Positions 24,872 to 33,418 of a stretch of DNA of 64,000 bases are shown here, piece by piece; positions within the stretch are counted from its first letter, which is position 1; each line of letters starts with the position of its first letter. Location: NCBI RefSeq assembly GCF_030009775.1, contig NZ_JASCTH010000030.1, positions 59,754-123,753 of the forward strand. The letters are read 5' to 3'. Position numbers and translations under genes: made by a program. The notes under the pieces are model-generated. The model made no database searches. It saw nothing but the letters and a program-made list of their open reading frames with translations, and was not told the DNA's origin. This DNA comes from Actinoplanes sandaracinus. Its GTDB lineage: Bacteria > Actinomycetota > Actinomycetes > Mycobacteriales > Micromonosporaceae.

Positions 24872-27081
24872 CGGAGTGGGACGCCGACGCGAGGCAGGTC
24901 CTCATCACCGACGGGAACGCGTACGTCGACACCCAGATCGGCGTGCTGCACGGCGACGCGCACATCTACCAGGTGGCCGGGAACGCCACCCCGGAGGAAC
25001 AGTTCCGGGTAGCGGTGAACTATCTGCACGGCGGCCTCCCGGACGAGGCACGCCGCCGGATCCGGACAGCGGTGATGGAGAGTGGCCTGAGGTCCGCCGA
25101 GGTCGCGTACCGGTGGACGCTGGCCGTGCTCAGCGGCCGGCGCCTGGCCGATCTCGACGCCGACGACTTCGCGGCGCTGGACCACGCGTTCGCGATGGCC
25201 GAGGACCAACCCAGCGGGCGCTTCTGGCGGTGCACTGCCGTGATCCAGCGCTTCGTCGGGGCGCTGAGCGACATCGGGCCGGACGGGCGACCGAACCCGC
25301 TGTCCTGTGCGGAGGCGATGCGCTGTCACGCGGAGCTTCCCGAGAACGATCGAGTGGAGATCGAACGCCATCTCGATCAGTTCCTGGCGCACATCCTCGA
25401 GGACGACGCCGAGCAGCACAACAGCGAACGCGTCCGGGCCGCACGGATGGCGGGCGATCGCCGTACCCGGGTGCCGAAGTTCTTCGAACCGGACCCGGCC
25501 CCACCGGTCCGCAAGGTGCCCGTGCCCACTCCGCCCGGCACCGCGTGGCGACCGCTCGCCGCAGCCGCGGGCATCGCGCTGTTCGCCCTCTGGGTGTTGC
25601 TCGCCGCGCTGGCCGAGGTGAGCGTCCTTGCCGTCCTCCTGGTTCCGGTGCTGCTCGGCACCGGCGGCTGGTACGCGGGCCGGCACCTGATGGAACGCGC
25701 CTACCTGCGCAGCCGCCGCGACGCCAAGGAGGCCGAGCTGGTTCGTGGCGAACGCTCCGCGATCGAACGTCCCGGGAACTCCGCACCGGAGGAGGGCTTC
25801 ACCGAGACGGTCACCGCCATGATCGACGCCGCCTTCTCCCAGCGGCAGCCCGCCGACCATCGCCGGGACGCGTTCTGGCGCGAGACGTGGGGTCTGCGGG
25901 CGGCGCTGCACGGCGACCTCGTGGATCTCTACGCCTTCTCCGGGCTGCCCGCCGCGAGCGTCGCCTGGCTGGTCAACCACCATGCCGACGACATCGCCCG
26001 GCGCTGGAAGGCAGGAGGCCTCGACGATTTCCGCCACGACCGGGCGACCGCCCCGATGGCTCCGCCGGCCTTCCTCGGCGGCCTCACCGCGCTCGTCGGA
26101 GCTGCCGTGATCTCCGTGCTGACGCTGCTGGGCAGCCAGTTCTTCGCGCTGCTGCTCACCGCCGGCATGCTGTACGCCGCCGCCCGGGTCGGCCGCCACG
26201 GCGCCATGGTGCTGTACGGCGAACGCCGGCGGATCGCCCTCGACACCGCCGAGTTCGACCGCCGGTGGGAAGCCGAGCAGACCGCCCACCAGCGCCGGGT
26301 GGCCTGGCTCGCCGACCGGCCCACCGACGTCGAGATGGGACAGTGGCTCGCTCTCGATCTCGCGTACTTCAAACGGGGCGCCATGGTGGAGAGCCGGCTC
26401 ACCAGCCAGGAGGTCTTCACGCACGTCATACTCACCGAGGCGGCGCCGGGCACCGTCCGGGCCCGCTTCGTCGGTGGGCCGTTCCGGCACTCGGCCTACA
26501 CGGTGCTGCTCTTCCTGCTCACCGGCGGCGGGGTACGCAAGGTGCAGGCCCGGCTCGAGTTCGCCTCCGGCAAGTTCGTCGGCGAGCAGCGCGAGAACTT
26601 CCAGTACCGGTCGATCGTCACCGCCAAGGTGAAAGAGGTCAGCGTACGTTTCGACGACGGGCAGCCGCGGGTGCTCAGCGACGACGCCGAAGCGGTGCAG
26701 CGGGACAAGGTGGTTCGGCGGGAGGCACTTGAGCTGGCCCTGTTCGACGGCTCGAAGATTCGTGTGCTGGTCGACCACTTCGGCGCGGAGACGATCGACC
26801 GGCTCCGGGAGTCCCCGGAGGATCTGGCTGGCCTCGCCCGCGAGAGCTCCGGAGTCTCCGGCGCACTGCGAGTCCTGGAGGCGGTTGCCGGCGAGGGCAA
26901 GGAGTGGATCGCGCTGGAACTCGGCCGGACCTATCGCCGTCTCGCCCGCCGCCGGTCCATGCCATCGGCCGAGCAGACCCGGCGGATCACCGTTCCACCA
27001 ACCCCGCGTGGGCCGCACCATCGTCAGGCGCCGGGTGAGACACCCGGGACAGCGGTACGCCATCGCCGGTCCGGACCTTGA
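24868..27081 (+). CDS. membrane receptor-like protein with the shared RHIM-like motif
   Basis: This 737-residue protein has Gly16-Asn-Ala-x-Val-x-x-Gln-Ile-Gly-x-x-x-Gly29, followed by DAHIYQVAGN, the same motif as the upstream partner. Residues 41-185 are helical and repeat-like (TPR-like, EEQFRVAVNYLHGGLPDEARRR). Two hydrophobic pairs at about 229-270 and 401-440 suggest four membrane passes. The last 280 residues are cytoplasmic-looking with beta strands and charged helices (VRARFVGGPFRHSAYTVLLF, VKEVSVRFDDGQPRVLSDDA). No known catalytic domain is recognised. The motif, the overlap and the topology suggest a membrane-anchored sensor or executioner that assembles with the small protein. Confidence 0.7.
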   Translation: MTEWDADARQVLITDGNAYVDTQIGVLHGDAHIYQVAGNATPEEQFRVAVNYLHGGLPDEARRRIRTAVMESGLRSAEVAYRWTLAVLSGRRLADLDADDFAALDHAFAMAEDQPSGRFWRCTAVIQRFVGALSDIGPDGRPNPLSCAEAMRCHAELPENDRVEIERHLDQFLAHILEDDAEQHNSERVRAARMAGDRRTRVPKFFEPDPAPPVRKVPVPTPPGTAWRPLAAAAGIALFALWVLLAALAEVSVLAVLLVPVLLGTGGWYAGRHLMERAYLRSRRDAKEAELVRGERSAIERPGNSAPEEGFTETVTAMIDAAFSQRQPADHRRDAFWRETWGLRAALHGDLVDLYAFSGLPAASVAWLVNHHADDIARRWKAGGLDDFRHDRATAPMAPPAFLGGLTALVGAAVISVLTLLGSQFFALLLTAGMLYAAARVGRHGAMVLYGERRRIALDTAEFDRRWEAEQTAHQRRVAWLADRPTDVEMGQWLALDLAYFKRGAMVESRLTSQEVFTHVILTEAAPGTVRARFVGGPFRHSAYTVLLFLLTGGGVRKVQARLEFASGKFVGEQRENFQYRSIVTAKVKEVSVRFDDGQPRVLSDDAEAVQRDKVVRREALELALFDGSKIRVLVDHFGAETIDRLRESPEDLAGLARESSGVSGALRVLEAVAGEGKEWIALELGRTYRRLARRRSMPSAEQTRRITVPPTPRGPHHRQAPGETPGTAVRHRRSGP

Positions 27082-27178
27082 TCTGTGTGGCGTCGTGGTC
27101 CGGTCCGGAGAACAGCCGCGCGGTGCGGATCGAGAACGCTCACCGCGGGTGCCGTGACGGCGAGGCTATGCTCGGGCA

Positions 27179-28558
27179 GTGGTGACCCCTCCGGTCCGGA
27201 TCGGGTCGTACCGCATCGAACGGTTGCTCGGTGTCGGTTCCTTCGCAACCGTCTGGCTGGGATACGACCCGTCACTCGACGCCCACGTCGCCATCAAAGT
27301 GCTGGCCGAGAACTGGAGCCATGATCTGCGCATCCGGGAGCGGTTCCTGGATGAGGCACGGTTGCTCTGGCGGCTGGACGACGATCGCATCGTGTCGGTG
27401 TACGCGCTCGGGGAGTTGCCCGACGGCCGGCCGTACTCGGTGATGGGCTGGGCCGACGGCGGTAGTCTGCGCGATCGGCTGGCCCGGGGACCGATTCCGG
27501 TCCGGCAGGCCGGACCGCTGCTGCGGGCGATCTGCGAGGGTGTCGCGGTGCTGCACGATCACGGCATCGTCCATCGTGATCTGGCGCCCGGCAATGTACT
27601 GTTCCGGTCCCGGCCGGCCGGGACCGGGCAGGGACCACACGCCGAGCATGTCGTCATCGCCGATCTGGGGCTGGCCAAGGCGCTCGCGACGGCCTCCGGC
27701 CTGACCGCCCGGGCGGGGACGCCCGGCTACATGGCGCCGGAGCAGGACGATCCGCTGGCGGTCGTCGATCGGCGTACCGACGTCTTCGGTCTGGGGCAGT
27801 TGGGTGTTCGGCTCTTGGGCGCACCGGTGCGCCGCCGTCCGGGTGAGCCGGTGCGGCTTCGCGAAGGCGTGCCGGGCAAGGTTGCCGACGTGCTGCGGAC
27901 GGCGACGGCACCGCGACCGGCCGACCGATACTCCGACGCCGCGGCGCTGGCGGCGGCGCTGGACCGGGCCACGACCGCGACGCGGACGAGGCCGCTGGTC
28001 CGCGCCGCATCACGGGTGACGATGTGGTTCGCGGCGGCTGCCCTGGTTGCCGGGCTGACGTCCGACGCGGTGGGCGGTCGTTTCTCGCGGCAGCCGGGGG
28101 TGGCGGTGGACGCGACCGGCCGGATCGCCGTCCGGCTCCCGGACGGGTGGCGGGCCACGACGGGCCGGTGGGCCTGGCCCGGGCAACCGGGTGGTCCGCG
28201 ATACCCGGCACTGCTGGTGTCGCCTGACCCGGCCCGGTGGCGCACCGACGAGGCGGTGCGGGGCGCGTTCATCTGGCTGGCACGCGACGGCACGGCCGAC
28301 CGTACGCCGGCCGCGGTCATCGCTCAGCTTCCGCATGCCGGCTGCGCGCCGGCTCCGGTGCGCCGCAGCCGGCAGGCCGGCATCGACTGGGTCATCGCCG
28401 GGTTCGACTGCGCCGACCGGCGAGGCCGGTTGGTGGAGGCGGCGGGCACCGCACCGGGCGGAACCGGATTGGTGTACGTCCAGGTCGCACCGCCTGCGGG
28501 CAACGCGTCGGTCTTCGTCGACACGTTGCTCGCGGGAGTACGGGTGCGCGCCGGTTAG
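27179..28558 (+). CDS. membrane Ser/Thr protein kinase
   Basis: This 459-residue protein starts at GTG 27179; an adjacent GTG at 27182 is equally possible. The kinase domain (about 8-265) has the glycine loop GVGSFATV at 18-25, Lys40, HRDLAPGN at 132-139, DLG at 162-164 in place of DFG, and GTPGYMAPEQ at 180-189. A membrane helix spans about 279-294. The extracytoplasmic 160 residues have two Cys and no PASTA repeats (PDGWRATTGRW; CAPAPVRRSRQAGIDWVIAGFDC). The DLG variant is common in active actinobacterial kinases. It follows the RHIM-like pair by about 100 bases on the same strand. The stop overlaps that of the convergent lipoprotein gene. Confidence 0.9.
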   Translation: MVTPPVRIGSYRIERLLGVGSFATVWLGYDPSLDAHVAIKVLAENWSHDLRIRERFLDEARLLWRLDDDRIVSVYALGELPDGRPYSVMGWADGGSLRDRLARGPIPVRQAGPLLRAICEGVAVLHDHGIVHRDLAPGNVLFRSRPAGTGQGPHAEHVVIADLGLAKALATASGLTARAGTPGYMAPEQDDPLAVVDRRTDVFGLGQLGVRLLGAPVRRRPGEPVRLREGVPGKVADVLRTATAPRPADRYSDAAALAAALDRATTATRTRPLVRAASRVTMWFAAAALVAGLTSDAVGGRFSRQPGVAVDATGRIAVRLPDGWRATTGRWAWPGQPGGPRYPALLVSPDPARWRTDEAVRGAFIWLARDGTADRTPAAVIAQLPHAGCAPAPVRRSRQAGIDWVIAGFDCADRRGRLVEAAGTAPGGTGLVYVQVAPPAGNASVFVDTLLAGVRVRAG

Positions 28559-29109
28559 CGGACGACCACGACCGTGATGGTGTAGGTCCGCTCGTCCTGC
28601 GGGATGGTCACGGTGACCGTGCCCGGCCTGACGAACCGCAGGTCGACCACGCCGCCCGCGTAGTTCTGTGAGACCAGGGACCCGGGCGTCGCGGTGACGA
28701 GACCAGGCCCGATTCCCTGCAGCCGCAGGACTCCACCGGTGTGGAAGCACATCGACTTGACCAGGTCCAGCACGGTGTTGCGCAGGTCCAGGTCGTGCCG
28801 CACGGCGCCGTAGCAGGTGCCGGTCGGCTTGGTCGAGGTCGGCTTGGTCGAGGTCGGTTTGACGGTCTTGGTCCGCACCGGCCCCGGCGCGGCCGGCTGT
28901 CTCGCGGCAGCGGGCTCGGGGTTCTGGGCCCGAGCCGGCGCGCTGGGCGTGGCCGACGGGACCCGGCCCGGCGCGGCAGACGTCGCGTTGTCAGCGGCTT
29001 GCGGGGGCCGTGGCGACACCGACGGGTCGCCGCAGGCGGCGAGTGGCACGGTCGCCATCACGGCGATCGCCCCGGCGGCCGCGATATGACGGAACTGGAG
29101 ATGACGCAT
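28555..29109 (-). CDS. secreted lipoprotein with STKPT-repeat linker
   Basis: This 184-residue protein has a lipoprotein signal with Ala-Ala-Cys26 as the lipobox end. A Pro/Ala/Ser-rich linker follows, ending in tandem Ser-Thr-Lys-Pro-Thr units. The C-terminal 85-residue domain is beta-rich with two Cys (CYGAVRHDLDLRNTVLDLVKSMC) and closes with a TVTVTIPQDERTYTITVVVV strand run. Function is unknown; the domain may be an Ig-like binding fold. It follows the ECF sigma gene on the same strand with an 88-base gap and may be in its regulon. Its TAA overlaps the TAG of the convergent kinase gene. Confidence 0.75.
   Translation of the reverse strand: MRHLQFRHIAAAGAIAVMATVPLAACGDPSVSPRPPQAADNATSAAPGRVPSATPSAPARAQNPEPAAARQPAAPGPVRTKTVKPTSTKPTSTKPTGTCYGAVRHDLDLRNTVLDLVKSMCFHTGGVLRLQGIGPGLVTATPGSLVSQNYAGGVVDLRFVRPGTVTVTIPQDERTYTITVVVVR
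28823..28857 (-). repeat. 15-base tandem repeat coding STKPT units
   Basis: Two identical 15-base units (28823-28837 and 28838-28852) plus a partial third encode the Ser-Thr-Lys-Pro-Thr repeats in the lipoprotein linker. The repeat is in frame and could change linker length by slippage without breaking the gene. Confidence 0.8.
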
Positions 29110-29197
29110 GTCGGCTCTCTTTCGTCGATTTTTTGGACTGTCACCCTGTTAGTCACGTCGGCACCGCCTTTTGTTCGCAGCTTTGTCAAGGTCTTCC

Positions 29198-29758
29198 TCA
29201 TTGGTGGTTCAGGCTGAGGCGCAGCCGGCGGCGGGCCTCATGGATGCGGGACTTCACGGTTCCCTCCGGGATGTCGAGGAGTTCGGCGATGTCGCCGTAG
29301 CTCAAACCGAGCACGTCCCGCAGGGCGGCCGCCTCCGCATAGTCCGGCGGCAGTCCGTCGAGGGCCTCGAGCAAGTCGACGCGAGTGGCGGCCACGACGC
29401 TGGTGCGCCGCGGGTCGGCCTGGTCCGGCAGCGGGGCGCCGGACGCCTCGCCGCCGCGCCGACGGCGGATCACCTGGTAGGTCGACCGGGCCCGATTGGC
29501 CGCGAGACTGTGCCACCAGGTGCGGAAGGTGGACCGGCCGTGGAATTTCCCGATTCCACAAGCCACCGCCCACAGCGTGTCCTGGCACGCTTCCTCGGCG
29601 TCCTCACGGTTCGGAAGGAATCGCCCGCACAACCGGAGCGTCTCCGGCCCCACCGCGATCAGAAGCGAGTTCAGCGCTGCCTGGTCACCCGCCGACGCCT
29701 CTCGCGCCAGCGTCTCGATGTCGGCTCGGCCGAGTTCGACAACCATGGGATTCGTCAT
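29198..29758 (-). CDS. ECF-type sigma-70 factor
   Basis: This 186-residue protein has sigma region 2 at about 25-95 (AGDQAALNSLL; DAEEACQDTLWAVACGIGKF; FRTWWHSLAANRARSTYQ) and region 4 at about 125-180 (LPPDYAEAAALRDVLGLSYG; DIAELLDIPEGTVKSRIHEA). Length and order are typical for ECF sigma factors. No anti-sigma gene with a ZAS zinc motif is adjacent; the neighbour on the same strand is a lipoprotein, which may be a target or regulator. The gene is divergent from the nitroreductase at 30073. Confidence 0.92.
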   Translation of the reverse strand: MTNPMVVELGRADIETLAREASAGDQAALNSLLIAVGPETLRLCGRFLPNREDAEEACQDTLWAVACGIGKFHGRSTFRTWWHSLAANRARSTYQVIRRRRGGEASGAPLPDQADPRRTSVVAATRVDLLEALDGLPPDYAEAAALRDVLGLSYGDIAELLDIPEGTVKSRIHEARRRLRLSLNHQ

Positions 29759-30072
29759 TCACTGAGCATGCGCTCATTTATCACCGCCCGAGATTTCGCG
29801 GTATGCCACGTTCCGAATCGGCGTAAGCTTGCGGTGACATTCGCATACGAGTGACAGCGTCGGCCGGAGCCATCCGCTGACGCGACTCTGCCGCCTGGAC
29901 CCCGCGGGTACGACCGGACATCCGACACCTCAACCGAGGTGGCGTCCCGTACTCACCTGTGGTGCCACGCGAAGGCGATGATCCACGAACTTCGGCCGTG
30001 AACGGCCGTCAGTGTCCTGCGGCGCGGCCGGGGCGACGTCTGGTGAGTCGAACCTGCTCACGAAGGACTTCC
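29759..30072. other. divergent intergenic region
   Basis: This separates the ECF sigma gene (-) from the first nitroreductase (+) and must hold both promoters. The segment next to the sigma gene is relatively AT-rich. I see no convincing -35/-10 pair, no DosR-type palindrome and no small gene. Bases 30063-30067 (AAGGA) serve as the ribosome binding site of the nitroreductase. Confidence 0.5.
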
Positions 30073-31077
30073 ATGATGTTCAGTGACGCCATGACCCATC
30101 CGACCGACACCCAGGTCGGCGCTCACGCCCTCGAGGAGGCGGCCGCCATCGGCGGGTACGCCCCGTCGATCTGCAACACCCAGCCGTGGCGGTGGCGGCT
30201 CACCGCCGACACGCTCGAACTGCGCCTCGCCTCCGAGCGGATCATGCGGGTCACCGACCCGGAAGCGCGCCTGGCGACATTGAGCTGCGGCGCGGCCCTC
30301 CACCACGCGCACGTGGCGTTGCGGGGGCAGGGCTGGGACGCCATCGTGACCCGGATGCCGCGCGACGGCGACCCGGACGTGCTCGCCCGGCTCCGGGTCA
30401 CCGGCCGGGCGCCTACCGACCCGGCGTCGGTGGAGTACCTCCGGACCATTCCGTTGCGGCACACCGACCGGCGTCCGGTCGCCGGATCACCGCTCGACGC
30501 GGCGGACATCACCGCCGTCGTCGCAGCGGTGCAAGCCCAGGACACGGAGTCGCACACGCTGCGGCCCGATCAGATTCTCGAGCTGGCCGCCGCCGTCGAC
30601 CACGCGCAGTGCAGCGAGGCCAAAGATCCCGCCTGGCGGGCGGAACTCGCTGCGTGGGCAGGCGGGACCCGGCCGTCCGGGTCGGGGGTTCCCGACGCGG
30701 CGATCCCCGACCGGGTCACACAGACCACGGTGCCGGGCCGCGATTTCGGTCATCACGGTGACCTGCCGGTGGGCGCCGCACACGACACCGCGGCGGTGTT
30801 CGTCATGCTCTACGGCCGCGGCGACGACCCGATCGACTGGTTGCGTGCCGGTGAGGCGCTGTCCGCCGGCTGGCTCACCGCCACTGCTCGCGGTGCCACC
30901 GTTCTGCCGTACAGCGCACCGATCGAGGTTGTCGCCAGCCGTCAGGCGATGCGGGCGATGATCGCCAGCGTCGGGCACCCGTATCTGTTGCTGCGCCTCG
31001 GCCGCACCGACACGGCTGCCGACCTGGCACCGCACGCGCCCCGACTGCCCGTCGAACAGATCATCGATCGTGCCTGA
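30073..31077 (+). CDS. Acg-type nitroreductase family protein, copy 1
   Basis: This 334-residue protein starts at ATG 30073 behind an AAGGA site; the longer upstream frame is composition-driven. The signature ICNTQPWRWRL is at the N-terminus. RHTDRRPV in the middle and GDLPVGAAHDTAAVFVMLYG, then LRAGEALSAGWLTATARGA, are typical of Acg-like flavin-fold proteins of actinobacteria. By family these bind FMN or sequester it and are often induced by hypoxia through DosR. A paralogue lies at 36629-37648 on the other strand with the same layout. No substrate is implied by the sequence. Confidence 0.88.
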   Translation: MMFSDAMTHPTDTQVGAHALEEAAAIGGYAPSICNTQPWRWRLTADTLELRLASERIMRVTDPEARLATLSCGAALHHAHVALRGQGWDAIVTRMPRDGDPDVLARLRVTGRAPTDPASVEYLRTIPLRHTDRRPVAGSPLDAADITAVVAAVQAQDTESHTLRPDQILELAAAVDHAQCSEAKDPAWRAELAAWAGGTRPSGSGVPDAAIPDRVTQTTVPGRDFGHHGDLPVGAAHDTAAVFVMLYGRGDDPIDWLRAGEALSAGWLTATARGATVLPYSAPIEVVASRQAMRAMIASVGHPYLLLRLGRTDTAADLAPHAPRLPVEQIIDRA

Positions 31078-31166
31078 CAACGTGCGGCCCGGCTGATACC
31101 GACCACGGTCTGGCCGCCCGGGCAGCGACTCCCTGCTTGCTGTCCCTGATATCGATGAGGTCTCTC

Positions 31167-33347
31167 ATGGCTTTTGCAGAGATACGAAGGAATGAGCCGG
31201 GCCGACGTCGTACGGGTGGCAACGTTCACCCGGCGCCGGGCCGGATGGATTCGCGGCATGGGGGTTCGCCGCAGGCCGCCGCCGATCATCTGATGACGTT
31301 GATGGCGCAGTCCGCGCAGGCGCCCGTCGCGATGGTTCACCTGCTGGACGGTGAGCAGTTACGGCTGGTCGGCGCGTACGGCCTGCCGCCGCAGTGGGCG
31401 AGCGCACTCTCGGTGCCCGTGTCGTCGGCGCTGGCCGGGCTCGTGATCGCGCAGGGGCGGCCCATGGTGATCGGCGACATCACCGCTGATGCCCGGGTGC
31501 CCACGGAGGCGTCGGCACGTGCGATGGGTGAACGTGCTTACCTGGGCTATCCGGTCCGCGACGTCGACGGCGCGGTCGCCGGGGTGTGCGCGGTGCTGGA
31601 CTATCGGCCACGGCTGTGGCGGCCCGACCATCTCACCGCGGTGGATCAAGGGGCGCAGGCATGCACGGCGTTCGTGGCCGGGCCATGCTCGGCCGCCCGG
31701 ACCGATGAGGCGCAGAGGCTGCTGGCAGCGCTGCTCCACAGCTTGCAGATCGGTGTGGCCGCCTGTGACGCCGCGGGGCGGTTGGTCTTCTCCAACCAGG
31801 CGAATCAGAACCTCAACGGCGAGTTGCCCGAAGGCATCGACCTGCGGGCGTGGGCCCGGCAAAAACTGGTCCAGCCCCCCGCCGGCATGCTGCCCCCGGC
31901 GGTGGGACCCCTCATGCGGGCCTTGGCCGGCGAGCGTCTGCACGGCACCGAGATCATGGTGGAACGGCCGCAGCAGCGGCCTTCGATGCTGCTCGCCGAC
32001 GCGGAGCCAGTCACCGACGCCGACGGCGGGTCGCTGGGAGCCGTGGTCACGTTCCAGGACGTGACCCACCGGCACAGTGCCGCCGTGTTGAAGGACTGCG
32101 AGCTGACGATCCGGCGCCTGCTGTCCGACTCCGAGATCCGCCCTGCCGACGAACTCCTTCAGGAGACCATCGGCACGATCGGGCGCATGCTCGACTGGGC
32201 GGCCACCGAGTTCTGGACCATCGACGAGGTCGGCACCGTCCTGCTCCGGCGGTTTCAGTGGACCGATGAACGGAAACTGTTGCCGCCCGGCCTGCCCGAG
32301 CGGCTCGGCCATGGCCAGGGCATGCCCGGGCGCGCGTGGCAGACCTCCGAGACGGTCTGGGCCACGGACCTCAGCACCGACACCGCCGCGCGCGTACAGG
32401 CCGTCGGCTGGGGCCCGCTGCGCTCGGCGGTGGCCGTGCCGGTGCCCATCGGATCGGTCACGCGGGGCGTTCTGGCCTGTTACAGCACCTACACCGAACA
32501 CCCTGACGATGTCCGCACCGCCGTCATGGCCGGCATCGCCGCCCACATCGGGCAGTTCCTCGAACGCCGCCGTGGCAGCGCTCTGAGCGACGAACTCGAG
32601 CACAGTCGCGACGAATACATCGCCCTGGTCGGGCACGAGATTCGCACGCCACTGACCAGCATTCTGTCGTACGCCGCCATGATGGTCGACGATCCCGACC
32701 TGCCCACCGGCGATCGGGTCGAGATGCTGCAGGTGGTACGGCGCAACACCGGCCGCCTGCAGGTGATCATCGACAAGCTCCTCGACATCGCCGGCATGCA
32801 GTCCGGGGACATCGCCATCGACTCCCAGCGCATGGACCTGAGCGCGACCGTGCGGGCCGCCGCCGCCGCTTTCCGCACCCGTTTCACCGGCAAGGACGTC
32901 ACCTTCGACATCGACGGACCCGACGAGGCGATCCTGTGGGGCGACCCGCGCCGGCTCACTCAAGTCGTCGACGAACTGCTCACCAACGCTGTCGACTGGG
33001 CCGACGACGGCAGCCGCATCATCGCCACCGTCACCACCGACGGACCCGCCACCCAGCTCACCGTGTCCAACACCGGCCAGGTCATTCCCGCCGCCGAACG
33101 CGAGCAGCTCTTCCAGCGATTCTTCCGCACCCAGGGCGCCCTCACGAACGCCGTCCCCGGCACCGGGCTGGGGCTGTCACTGGCCCGTACCATCATCGAA
33201 CAGCACGGCGGAACGATCACCGCCACCAGCGACGACGACCCACCCGGCACCACCATCACCGTCCGGCTACCCACCGACCGGCCCGCACCCCCACCCGACG
33301 GGATTCGGGCGACAACAGCCGACGCCGCGCCCGGCGCAGCCGGGTGA
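31167..33347 (+). CDS. GAF/PAS sensor histidine kinase
   Basis: This 726-residue soluble kinase starts at ATG 31167, behind GAGG at 31157-31160; earlier starts lack a site. Order: GAF (about 20-165, with YGLPPQWASALSVPVSSALA), PAS-like (about 180-300), second GAF (about 330-470, with LGHGQGMPGRAWQTSETVWA), HisKA with His490 in GHEIRTPL, then HATPase with an ELLTNAVDWADD N-box. The first G box reads VSNTGQVIP, with Asn where Asp is usual. There are no membrane helices. No response regulator is adjacent, so it is an orphan kinase, though two GAF-ANTAR proteins nearby could be outputs. An in-frame TTA codon lies at 31359-31361. Confidence 0.9.
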   Translation: MAFAEIRRNEPGRRRTGGNVHPAPGRMDSRHGGSPQAAADHLMTLMAQSAQAPVAMVHLLDGEQLRLVGAYGLPPQWASALSVPVSSALAGLVIAQGRPMVIGDITADARVPTEASARAMGERAYLGYPVRDVDGAVAGVCAVLDYRPRLWRPDHLTAVDQGAQACTAFVAGPCSAARTDEAQRLLAALLHSLQIGVAACDAAGRLVFSNQANQNLNGELPEGIDLRAWARQKLVQPPAGMLPPAVGPLMRALAGERLHGTEIMVERPQQRPSMLLADAEPVTDADGGSLGAVVTFQDVTHRHSAAVLKDCELTIRRLLSDSEIRPADELLQETIGTIGRMLDWAATEFWTIDEVGTVLLRRFQWTDERKLLPPGLPERLGHGQGMPGRAWQTSETVWATDLSTDTAARVQAVGWGPLRSAVAVPVPIGSVTRGVLACYSTYTEHPDDVRTAVMAGIAAHIGQFLERRRGSALSDELEHSRDEYIALVGHEIRTPLTSILSYAAMMVDDPDLPTGDRVEMLQVVRRNTGRLQVIIDKLLDIAGMQSGDIAIDSQRMDLSATVRAAAAAFRTRFTGKDVTFDIDGPDEAILWGDPRRLTQVVDELLTNAVDWADDGSRIIATVTTDGPATQLTVSNTGQVIPAAEREQLFQRFFRTQGALTNAVPGTGLGLSLARTIIEQHGGTITATSDDDPPGTTITVRLPTDRPAPPPDGIRATTADAAPGAAG

Positions 33348-33418
33348 GGCGCCGGTCGGTCCCCTGCTCGCCGGGCCGTATCCGGCGATAGTGACGCTCG
33401 AACCCCGACACCGCGCTG

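Noticed and set aside
28823..28857. CRISPR-like array
   Set aside because: The repeats are directly adjacent 15-base coding units without spacers.
29184..29189. TTGACA on the - strand upstream of the lipoprotein gene as a -35 box
   Set aside because: No acceptable -10 box lies at the right spacing.
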